Shown here: positions 1 to 6,431 of the stretch, in pieces
How positions within the stretch are numbered: the first letter of the stretch is position 1
Layout of the letters: each line of letters begins with the position of its first letter
From: Bacillota bacterium
GTDB lineage: Bacteria; Bacillota; Clostridia; Christensenellales; Aristaeellaceae
Direction: 5' to 3'
Assembly (NCBI GenBank): GCA_023415145.1
Contig: JAEZLW010000151.1
Span: 1-6,464, forward strand
DNA length: 6,464 bases
Made by a program: the position numbers and the translations under genes
The notes under the pieces: generated by a model
The model's database searches: none
What the model saw: only the letters and a program-made list of their open reading frames with translations
What the model was told of the DNA's origin: nothing

Positions 1-1192
1 CTTTGGCATAATCAAGCAGTGCCGTTTCAGTGGGGGCGCCCAGGAAGGTTTCCTTTCCATCCACATTGCCTTCCTGCGCATCGTTGCACAGCACCATCGC
101 CGTGCCTAGGAGCACCGCAGCGCTTTGCCGGCGGAAGGCTTGGACATCTCCTGCCTCAAAGGGTGCGCTGGCAGCCACAACCGTCATGCGGTTCATGGTG
201 AGAGTGCCGGTTTTATCAGAGCAAACCACTGTGGCGCTACCCAATGTTTCCACGGCGGGCAGTCGGCGGATGATGGCATTCTGTGAGATCATCTTCTGTA
301 CGCCGATGGCTAAAACGATGGTGACGATGGCCAGCATGCCTTCCGGAATGGCCGCAACCGCCAAGCTGATGGCCGTCAGAAACATTTCACCGGCATTTTT
401 GCCATACAATACACCGATTAAAAAAACAATAGCACAAACGCCTATGGCGGCAAAAGCCAGTCTTTTGCTCATGCCGGCAAGACGCCGCTGAAGAGGCGTT
501 TTCACGCCCTCCTCTTTGTCCAGCATGCCGGCGATGCGGCCAAGCTGCGTATGCATGCCCGTTTCCACCACTACGCCTTCACCGCGTCCATACGTTACAA
601 GGCTGCCGGAGAAAGCCATGTTTCGCCTGTCGCCAAGCCCTGCGGATTCCTCCACCTCGCCCTCATGCTTTTCCACGGGTGTACTCTCGCCGGTCAAGGC
701 ACTCTCCTGGGTTTGCAGGTTCACGCAAGCGTACAGGCGGATGTCCGCAGGCACATAATCGCCCGTCTCCAGAACCACGATGTCACCGGGCACCAATTCC
801 CCCGCGGGGAGAACATGCATCTGTCCATCCCTGCGCACTTTGGCGTGGGGAGAGGCCATTTTCTTGAGCGCTGCCAGGGAATGCTCCGCGCGGTTCTCCT
901 GGATTACGCCTAAAACGGCGTTGATAACGACAACAAGCAAAATAATGATGCTGTCAGTCCACTCGTGCAGCGCTACGCCCGATATGATAGCCGCTGCCAG
1001 CAGAATCAGCACCATAAAGTCCATAAACTGACTCAAAAACATCTGGGCAACGGTACGGCCCTTTTGGGCACGCAGCTCATTGGGACCATGCTTTATGAGC
1101 CGCTGATTGGCCTGCTCCCGGTCAAGGCCCGTATCCTGCCGTACATCAAGCTCCTGATATACGGTCTCGATATTCTTACCATGCCATTCCAT
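1..1192 (-). CDS. P-type (P2, Ca2+-ATPase-like) cation-transporting ATPase, N-terminal part, cut by window edge
   Basis: This is the first 397 residues of a membrane pump that uses ATP, through a phospho-aspartate, to move cations across the cytoplasmic membrane. In order it shows a cation-ATPase N-terminal domain (about 5-50, with GPNEL at 36-40), M1/M2 helices (about 55-98), the actuator domain with TGES at 167-170, M3/M4 (about 244-300) with the ion-site motif PEGM at 283-286, and the phosphorylation motif DKTGT at 326-330 (D326 is the phosphoacceptor). The start of the nucleotide-binding domain follows (GAPTETALL, 385-393). The start is ATG at 1192, 8 nt after AAAGGAG (1201-1207). The flanking sequence resembles bacterial Ca2+-ATPases, but M5-M8, which would settle ion choice, are outside the window. 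SERCA has PEGLPA in M4, while here it is PEGMLA, closer to the PEGLLA of Na+/K+-ATPases. Family assignment is very secure; the transported ion is not. Confidence 0.95.
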   Translation of the reverse strand, partial: MEWHGKNIETVYQELDVRQDTGLDREQANQRLIKHGPNELRAQKGRTVAQMFLSQFMDFMVLILLAAAIISGVALHEWTDSIIILLVVVINAVLGVIQENRAEHSLAALKKMASPHAKVRRDGQMHVLPAGELVPGDIVVLETGDYVPADIRLYACVNLQTQESALTGESTPVEKHEGEVEESAGLGDRRNMAFSGSLVTYGRGEGVVVETGMHTQLGRIAGMLDKEEGVKTPLQRRLAGMSKRLAFAAIGVCAIVFLIGVLYGKNAGEMFLTAISLAVAAIPEGMLAIVTIVLAIGVQKMISQNAIIRRLPAVETLGSATVVCSDKTGTLTMNRMTVVAASAPFEAGDVQAFRRQSAAVLLGTAMVLCNDAQEGNVDGKETFLGAPTETALLDYAK

Positions 1193-1230
1193 ATGGGTCG
1201 CTCCTTTCGGCTTGCCCAATATTACCAGCG

Positions 1231-1260
1231 AGCCATCCTACCACAAAAGATAGGATGGCT
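1231..1260. repeat. Perfect 10-bp inverted repeat upstream of the ATPase gene
   Basis: The arms AGCCATCCTA (1231-1240) and TAGGATGGCT (1251-1260) are exact reverse complements separated by 10 nt. No run of T follows on either strand, so it is not a standard intrinsic terminator. The arms overlap the candidate -35 and -10 elements of the ATPase promoter, which fits a dimeric repressor's operator. If transcription instead starts further upstream, it would be a hairpin in the mRNA leader. Confidence 0.7.
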
Positions 1261-1263
1261 CAA
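1235..1263 (-). promoter_or_regulatory. Candidate sigma-A promoter of the P-type ATPase gene
   Basis: On the minus strand TTGAGC (1258-1263, 4 of 6 matches to TTGACA) and TAGGAT (1235-1240, 4 of 6 matches to TATAAT) are separated by 17 nt. Transcription would begin near 1228, leaving a leader of about 35 nt before the ATG at 1192. A weaker alternative is TTGAAC (1273-1278) with TCCTAT (1250-1255), also 17 nt apart. Each single match is modest, so this rests on spacing and position in the only sizeable intergenic gap. Confidence 0.45.
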
Positions 1264-1349
1264 GAGCAGTCGGTTCAAAACAGTGGTATGAAGGCCGGAA
1301 GGTCATTTTTTATGTTCCACCGCCAAATAAAAATCAAAATCTGCAAAAC

Positions 1350-2312
1350 CTAATAACCTATGGCATCTCCTGCGTGCGCATCCCGTATCAGCTTGTACAG
1401 GGATCCATCCTTTTTGGATACCGTCTGCGTTTTGATGCCATCCGTCCCGCAGACGGTAACCATTACATGGCCCGTCCGCACCTGCGGATGGCGCAAGACC
1501 CTGGCTTGCACCTGTTTGCATGGTTCGCGGGTGAAGGCTATGTAAGCGAATTTTTCATCCTCATAAGGTGCCTCCCCACCTTTTAGTCTGCGGTGAAGCT
1601 GCGTTCTTTGCACACGGCAGGAAAAATGGCACCAGTCGCCGTCCGCCATGGGACATTCATTTTCATGGGGGCATGGCGCTGCGATATGCGCGCCCATCGA
1701 TAAAAGCAGCCCTCTTGCCTCTATCAAGTGCTTGTACCCCGCAGGCGTACCCGGCTCCACGATCAGCAGCATCGTATCGACAGCATTCCACAGCTTTTGA
1801 ACCGCTGCAGCCCGGCTGCCCTCCGCCATTTCGTTGAGCACATAGGCCAGTATCACCAGTTCAGCGCGCTGCTTCATCCCGCCGGTTCCAAGATCGAATC
1901 GTTCCCATGCGGCATTTTGAAGGGCAGAAGAACCAGATCGCATCAGGCTTTGGCCTATGCTAAGCATGGCCTCTTCCCGCTCCAGGCACAGGATGCTTTC
2001 AAAATCAAGCATTGCGTCCGCCGCCCAGGCAGCCGCCCCGGTCCCCGCCCCGGCGTCAATCAGCGTCCTGGGTGCCTTTCCGGTTATAGCGAGTGCATAT
2101 CGGAGCGCATCATACACAGCGCTGAAGGTAGCCGGCATTCTGGAAGCGGCATAGGCGACCGCTTCCGTATCATGCGTAACAAGACGCTTGCCTGAGCCGT
2201 TTTGCGCCCGGTAGCGCTGACTGATCAGAAAAGCGTCCCGGATCATATCTTCCTGACGCAGTCCGGAATAGAGCTTCTCCAGCGCGGCCTGCAAGGTTGT
2301 AGGCAAATTCAT
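1350..2312 (-). CDS. Rsm22/METTL17-family SAM-dependent methyltransferase-like protein (putative small-subunit ribosome assembly factor)
   Basis: This 320-residue protein resembles the Rsm22 family, whose mitochondrial members (yeast Rsm22, METTL17) act in small ribosomal subunit assembly. The N-terminal helical part has the family-like LPTTLQAALE and YAASRMPATFSAV segments. A Rossmann methyltransferase core follows with the glycine-rich SAM loop DAGAGTGAA (86-94) and EPGTP (186-190). Then comes the hallmark cysteine region, C214, C220 and C228 in the pattern C-x5-C-x7-C with WCHFS, then LKGGEAPYEDEKFAY (243-257) and C288. Four cysteines at these places are reported to hold a [4Fe-4S] cluster in METTL17/Rsm22. 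C232 and C265 are additional. The start is ATG at 2312, 8 nt after AAGGGG (2321-2326). It lies 17 nt after the preceding lipoprotein gene, so it is probably co-transcribed with it. The family is confident; methylation activity in bacteria is unproven, and the protein could act as a structural assembly factor. Confidence 0.88.
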   Translation of the reverse strand: MNLPTTLQAALEKLYSGLRQEDMIRDAFLISQRYRAQNGSGKRLVTHDTEAVAYAASRMPATFSAVYDALRYALAITGKAPRTLIDAGAGTGAAAWAADAMLDFESILCLEREEAMLSIGQSLMRSGSSALQNAAWERFDLGTGGMKQRAELVILAYVLNEMAEGSRAAAVQKLWNAVDTMLLIVEPGTPAGYKHLIEARGLLLSMGAHIAAPCPHENECPMADGDWCHFSCRVQRTQLHRRLKGGEAPYEDEKFAYIAFTREPCKQVQARVLRHPQVRTGHVMVTVCGTDGIKTQTVSKKDGSLYKLIRDAHAGDAIGY

Positions 2313-2329
2313 GCGCTTGTCCCCTTCTG

Positions 2330-3892
2330 TCAGTTTACAAGGCCGGGGCTAGGCAAAAATTCACCAGGCAAATAGATTTCCCCCGCAAGCGTTTCCGGCT
2401 GTGTTCCGGCCACATAAAACCGTACCCTTGAAACCTTGGGGTTTTCGCACAGTGTGTTGACAATGGCGTAAATCATCTGCCGCTCAGCGCTGCCGGTTAA
2501 GTTGGCCGACGCCAAACGCACAGTATCGGAAAAATGAACCAGCAGTGTGTCGTCCTCAAGCTCAATGCCCAAAATGTCCTTGTCATTCAAACCCGATGGG
2601 AACACGCCTTTCAACCCTGTTACGGTGTCGTAGGGCCTGGGGCCCTCAATCAGCTGCAATAGCAAATATCTGGGATTCTTTGCCTCAAAATATGGTACCG
2701 GCCTGTTTACCGCCGTTAGCCTTCCATTCTCCGCCGCAAAATGCAGGCGGCAGTAAGCAAGCAGAAACATACCGTAATCACTGCGCTTCTGCAGTCCGTT
2801 CGCAAAGGAGATGTCCTGCCGGACATAGACGCTGCTGGGTTCCAATTTCTGAATCGGTTCGCCGCCGCCTATATACGTTTCAACCGCCACAACATTGGGC
2901 AAGAAGGTGGTCAGCGTATAGGTAAGCGAGGCAAGACAAATGGAACGGGTAACATCGCTTAAGATCAGCGCTTCGTTCAAATCCTCAGAAAAGCGCAGCG
3001 TAACCTTACGGCCGCCAACACCGGGCAGTTCAGAAACAATGGGTACCTCCGTAAGCATTTCCGTTAAATCCGGCAGCGTTGGCACGTTGCCGAGGTATTT
3101 TGCACCGCCCGACAGCTCCTGCAAAAGACCGGTTACAAGCTGGGCAGGCGTCTGACCTTCAAAAGAAACATTGCGCACCTCCGGCAGTATGCCGGTGCCC
3201 ATCCTGGCAGGAAAGTAAAGCGTGACGGCGGCAGACAGCCTGCGGGTGGATGCATCCTCGGAAAGCAGCACCCTTTGGGCCTGTGCCTGTTCCCACAAGG
3301 TATCCAAATCCTCCCCGGTGCGCCTTTGCAGCGTACCCATGGGCAGGCTGTTGGATACGTCCAGGCCTACCTGTGCACCCGCCACCAATACATTCACATA
3401 CCGTATATCGGAAAACTCCGTCAGTGTGTTGGCAATGGCCTGGCACACCGTGTAAAACTCCTGTTGCGATAATTGCAGTGCCGATGCGGCCAAGTTCACC
3501 GTGGCCACATCCCGGGAGACCTCTACGGGGTTGGCCCCGGCCAATAACAGATTTGCCGATTTGGACAGCGGGGATACCAGTGCGTTTCCCGGATGGCTCA
3601 AAAGCGCCTTGAGCACCGCTTCCGCTCCGTGCCGGCCTGCCGGAAGCGTTACCTTCACTTGCTGGGCGATCAGGCGCACACCGTCCGCCCTGGGAAAATA
3701 GAGTGTCGCTTTTGTCTCATACTCCAACCCCGCATCACCGATGGGTGGTTCGTACTTGAGGGGCGGTGGCGGCAATGTAGACAGCACTGCGCCGCTCTCA
3801 CCGGAAATGACGGGCACGGAGGGCTGACAGCCTGCAATGAGAAGGCAGGCAGCCATGAAAACCACCGCCAGTGCCCGATTTGGCTTTTTCAT
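2330..3892 (-). CDS. Lipoprotein with three GerMN-like repeats
   Basis: This 520-residue protein is predicted to be secreted and lipid-anchored on the outer face of the membrane. Its signal peptide has a KK n-region, a hydrophobic core and the lipobox LIAGC (18-22), giving lipidation at C22. A proline-rich linker (about 40-50) follows. I read three GerMN-type repeats: about 60-175 (starting near TLYFPRADG), 222-345 (VTLYFPARMG) and 375-498 (CRLHFAAENG). Each ends in a beta-rich V-x-V/Y-x-AG or IGG segment. B. subtilis GerM has two such domains and LpqB one, so three is unusual. An in-frame ATG exists at 3910, but ATG at 3892 is preferred: AAGGAGG (3900-3906) sits 7 nt upstream, the signal peptide then starts MKKPN, and the ATG overlaps the preceding stop as ATGA. 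The precise role is unknown. Position after a sensor kinase suggests envelope sensing or support of the kinase rather than spore germination as such. Confidence 0.85.
   Translation of the reverse strand: MKKPNRALAVVFMAACLLIAGCQPSVPVISGESGAVLSTLPPPPLKYEPPIGDAGLEYETKATLYFPRADGVRLIAQQVKVTLPAGRHGAEAVLKALLSHPGNALVSPLSKSANLLLAGANPVEVSRDVATVNLAASALQLSQQEFYTVCQAIANTLTEFSDIRYVNVLVAGAQVGLDVSNSLPMGTLQRRTGEDLDTLWEQAQAQRVLLSEDASTRRLSAAVTLYFPARMGTGILPEVRNVSFEGQTPAQLVTGLLQELSGGAKYLGNVPTLPDLTEMLTEVPIVSELPGVGGRKVTLRFSEDLNEALILSDVTRSICLASLTYTLTTFLPNVVAVETYIGGGEPIQKLEPSSVYVRQDISFANGLQKRSDYGMFLLAYCRLHFAAENGRLTAVNRPVPYFEAKNPRYLLLQLIEGPRPYDTVTGLKGVFPSGLNDKDILGIELEDDTLLVHFSDTVRLASANLTGSAERQMIYAIVNTLCENPKVSRVRFYVAGTQPETLAGEIYLPGEFLPSPGLVN
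3889..3892 (-). other. ATGA start/stop overlap between the two lipoprotein genes
   Basis: The start ATG of the second lipoprotein (3892-3890) overlaps the stop TGA of the first (3891-3889). A strong AAGGAGG at 3900-3906 lies inside the end of the first gene. This arrangement usually reflects translational coupling and matched production. It is also the main reason for choosing the 3892 start. Confidence 0.85.
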
Positions 3893-4914
3893 TGCCCAAC
3901 CTCCTTCCATGGCATCAAATCCATCAGCGCCAATAGCTGCTCATACGTGATTTTCCAGATTCCCCTGTCCCGCAGGAGCATCACGGGATAAGTGGAGATT
4001 GTATACTCCTGCCCGTCCCCACTGACCATCTGCAAATCCAGGCATACAACCGCCCGGCTGCCATTGTGGGAAACGCTTCCGCCCGTTACGTCAAAGCTTG
4101 TTATTGCCGCAGCCCTGTCCCACCGCAAAAAGGCTGTCTCCATGCTGGGACGCGGTTGGCCGCTTTGAGGATTGTTCGCAGCAACATACAAATACAGCCT
4201 GCTGAAGTCCCTCTCCTGCCAGGCGGTGATAACCGTGCGCAGCGTATTCTCCTGGGTGAGCAGCAGCGCTTCTTCCCTCATGAAGGGGGAGGCAAGACCT
4301 ATGGGCAAGCTTACATCATGGAAATAGGCGTTTTCCAGTCTCAGGCTGGTGGATACGTCACTGCGCTGCTGCACCAGCACCTGCACACTGTGGTAAGGAA
4401 AATTTTCCGTGATGGAGGCTGCCAGTCCGGCCATGGCCAGCCTTCGCCGAAGCACGCCCTCCCGATGCCAGTCATCCCTTGTTTCCCAGTCACTGGGCTC
4501 ATCGGCATAGGGCCGAAGCAAAGCCTCGTTCAGCGTAACGTATAGCACATTCCCCTGGGAGACCGTATTCAAAACCTGCACCTGACCGGAAAAAAGGCGG
4601 GTCAACTCCGTCGTGCCTGCCAAAGGTCCATCCAGAAGCGCTTGCACCAGCGCCTTTTCCGCAGATTCATTTTGTGAGATGGACAATACCCTGGCTTCCC
4701 CCGCCAGCATAGGCTCCCTGCCATAGCGGAAGTACAGCGTAACCGTTTGTGCATCCCGGTTGTTTTCATTGGCCAGGGGGCTGTGCAGTGCTGCTGTCAC
4801 GCCAGGAACCATGGTTGCTTCCGCCTTTTTGAGGGGATCAGGCAATAGGGCGGCGCAACCTGAAACGAGCAGCAGTGCCGCCAAAACAAAACCAAGCATA
4901 CAACGCTTCAACAT
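3889..4914 (-). CDS. Lipoprotein with GerMN domain and C-terminal NTF2-like domain
   Basis: This 341-residue lipoprotein has a short signal peptide (KR, then a hydrophobic stretch) and the lipobox LVSGC (16-20), with lipidation at C20. A GerMN domain spans about 57-183: VTLYFRYG at its start, a helix with EKALVQALLDGP, LYVTLNEALL, and the closing SVQVLVQQ. A loop rich in charge and tryptophan (about 137-152) looks like an insert. From about 212 to 332 there is a helix-plus-curved-sheet pattern (ENTLRTVITAWQERDF, then alternating strands ending RGIWKITYEQLL) that I read as NTF2-like. The start is ATG at 4914, only 4 nt after AAAGGAG (4919-4925). ATG at 4899 is further from it and would lose the positive n-region. 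It lies 26 nt after the kinase gene and overlaps the next lipoprotein gene by ATGA. LpqB also accompanies a two-component kinase. Its role as a kinase partner is inference. Confidence 0.82.
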   Translation of the reverse strand: MLKRCMLGFVLAALLLVSGCAALLPDPLKKAEATMVPGVTAALHSPLANENNRDAQTVTLYFRYGREPMLAGEARVLSISQNESAEKALVQALLDGPLAGTTELTRLFSGQVQVLNTVSQGNVLYVTLNEALLRPYADEPSDWETRDDWHREGVLRRRLAMAGLAASITENFPYHSVQVLVQQRSDVSTSLRLENAYFHDVSLPIGLASPFMREEALLLTQENTLRTVITAWQERDFSRLYLYVAANNPQSGQPRPSMETAFLRWDRAAAITSFDVTGGSVSHNGSRAVVCLDLQMVSGDGQEYTISTYPVMLLRDRGIWKITYEQLLALMDLMPWKEVGQ

Positions 4915-4940
4915 GGCGCTCCTTTCCTTAAGCCGGCGAA

Positions 4941-6431
4941 TCAGCCGCTGTGGGCGGGCAGTTCCACAATAAAGGTTGCCCCCTGTCCTTCCTCGCTTTT
5001 TACCGATACGTTGCCTCCGTGCAGCATGACAATCTGCCGCACGATGGAAAGCCCAAGCCCAGTTCCGCCTGTTTCCCTGGATCTGGCCTTGTCCACCCGG
5101 TAGAACCTGTCGAAAATATGGTTAAGGTCATCCTTGGGTATGCCCGGCCCGTTGTCGCTTACGGTGATGGTAACTTCCTTGCCTGCCTTGAATAGGCGAA
5201 CCTGTATGTGGCCGCCGGGCTGGGTGTATTTTACGGCGTTCTCCGCAAGGTTGTACACCACCTGCTGGAGCTTTGGACCGTCGGCATACATTTCGCCTTC
5301 GTCCTGGATATCTGTGACGATCGTCTGCTGCCGTTTTTGCGCCATGGGTGTCAGACGGTGCACAGTCTCCTTTATCAGGTCGGAAAGCCTAACGTTCTGC
5401 CGGTTGAGTTTCATGCTCTTGGTATCCATCTGCGTAAGGGTAAGAAGATCACTGATAATCAGGCTAAGCCTGTCTATTTCCTTGTTGATGTCTGTCATGA
5501 ACTCGGTCCGAAGCTCTTCGTCCATTTCAGGCTGGTAAATCAGGCTTTCCAGCAGTATCTTCATGGTGGCCAAAGGTGTTTTCAGCTCATGGCTGGCGTT
5601 GGACACAAACTGGTTACGGCTCTTATCCAACGCTTCAAGCTTCTCCGACATGGTGTTGAACGTTTCTGCCAGTTTTTTCAGCTCACTGGAGCCTTTTACC
5701 GCGACTCTGGCGGAAAAATCACCCCGGCCCATACGCTGGATTCCCCTGGTAAGCGTGGCGATAGGCTTTGTGATTACCCGGGAAAAGACCAGTGCGATGA
5801 CCAGCACCACGAAGGCCACAATGAGAAAATACAGAATCATTTGATCCTGCAACTGATACAAACCCTGCATCATACTCTGTACGGGGGAAGAATAAAGCAA
5901 AACCCCGATTACCCCTTGAGGCGTATTCAGGGCCGCGGTACAATAGCCTACCCATTTGACGCTGGTATTCAGCGGACGAAGAAAGGACATAAGCGTGCTT
6001 CCGGAAGCTTCCCCCGATCCTGTAATCTGATGCAGGCCATAGTCCACAGTCTTTCTCTGCATGAGGATCCCCAGTACTTCAGGGTACTGCAGGCGCACGC
6101 CGTTTAGTTCTGAAAAGCTATCAAACTGAACCTTCCCGTTAGTATCCAATACCATGAGGCGTCCTTCAAGTTCACCTCCGGCCTCTTTCAGCCGCTCGGT
6201 AAGCGCAGAAGCCTGAGCTGTTTCAAACAGCGGTTCAAGCTGTACCGCCAGCTTCTCCACGTTGATACGGTCAGACCTGATGCGCTGCTCAAAAAGATAA
6301 TCGCCAACCAGACTGGTCAGCGAGGTAGCCATCACGTAGAAGGAGCCCCCGACGATCAGCAGGAAGGCGAGCAATATTCTCCAGCGGATGCTGGCAAATG
6401 GGTTAATCCTTGTCGGTGAAATAATAGCCAA
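4941..6431 (-). CDS. Membrane sensor histidine kinase (HAMP-HisKA-HATPase, WalK/MtrB-like layout)
   Basis: This kinase, up to 496 residues, senses an extracytoplasmic signal and phosphorylates the response regulator encoded just upstream. It has TM1 (about 19-39), an outside domain (about 40-197) with a PAS/Cache-like stretch around VLDTNGKVQFDS (94-105), and TM2 (about 198-218). HAMP follows (219-270), then HisKA with the H-box SNASHELKTPL (H281). The ATPase domain has the N-box NLAENAVKY (394-402), DNGPGIP (426-432), FDRFYRVD (440-447) and GGTGLGLS (455-462). All catalytic boxes are intact. The start is uncertain: TTG at 6431 is the first usable codon, but GGGGAG (6432-6437) touches it with no spacing. 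ATT at 6425 would have a 6-nt spacing. TTG at 6374, 4 nt after GGAG, would remove the charged SIRWR before TM1. Starting at 6431, it overlaps the regulator gene by 29 nt. The gene is followed after 25 nt by the GerMN lipoprotein gene. Confidence 0.95.
   Translation of the reverse strand: MAIISPTRINPFASIRWRILLAFLLIVGGSFYVMATSLTSLVGDYLFEQRIRSDRINVEKLAVQLEPLFETAQASALTERLKEAGGELEGRLMVLDTNGKVQFDSFSELNGVRLQYPEVLGILMQRKTVDYGLHQITGSGEASGSTLMSFLRPLNTSVKWVGYCTAALNTPQGVIGVLLYSSPVQSMMQGLYQLQDQMILYFLIVAFVVLVIALVFSRVITKPIATLTRGIQRMGRGDFSARVAVKGSSELKKLAETFNTMSEKLEALDKSRNQFVSNASHELKTPLATMKILLESLIYQPEMDEELRTEFMTDINKEIDRLSLIISDLLTLTQMDTKSMKLNRQNVRLSDLIKETVHRLTPMAQKRQQTIVTDIQDEGEMYADGPKLQQVVYNLAENAVKYTQPGGHIQVRLFKAGKEVTITVSDNGPGIPKDDLNHIFDRFYRVDKARSRETGGTGLGLSIVRQIVMLHGGNVSVKSEEGQGATFIVELPAHSG

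Noticed and set aside
30..491. Plus-strand open frame opposite the P-type ATPase
   Set aside because: The minus strand here encodes the DKTGT and PEG motifs; the plus-strand product is low-complexity-like and unrecognisable.
1231..1260. Inverted repeat as a rho-independent terminator
   Set aside because: No T-run follows the stem on either strand, and the position immediately before the ATPase start fits an operator or leader element better.
1290..1320. Possible hairpin around ATGAAGGCCGGAAGGTCAT
   Set aside because: The halves are mostly direct rather than inverted repeats, and pairing beyond about four bases fails.
1728..2195. Plus-strand open frame opposite the Rsm22-family gene
   Set aside because: It is antisense to a well-supported gene, rich in R/P/H/S as typical of shadow frames, and has no domain.
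3893..3910. Upstream ATG at 3910 as the start of the triple GerMN lipoprotein
   Set aside because: It would place the strong AAGGAGG inside the coding region and add MEGGWA before the signal peptide; the ATGA-coupled start at 3892 fits better.
2330..4914. Classical sporulation gene gerM
   Set aside because: The GerMN domains are clear, but domain number, domain partners and the two-component neighbourhood differ from B. subtilis gerM, so the symbol is not assigned.
5208..6107. Long plus-strand open frame (299 codons) opposite the histidine kinase
   Set aside because: It lies entirely antisense to a kinase with all catalytic motifs intact, and its translation has no recognisable domain. It is a shadow of codon composition.
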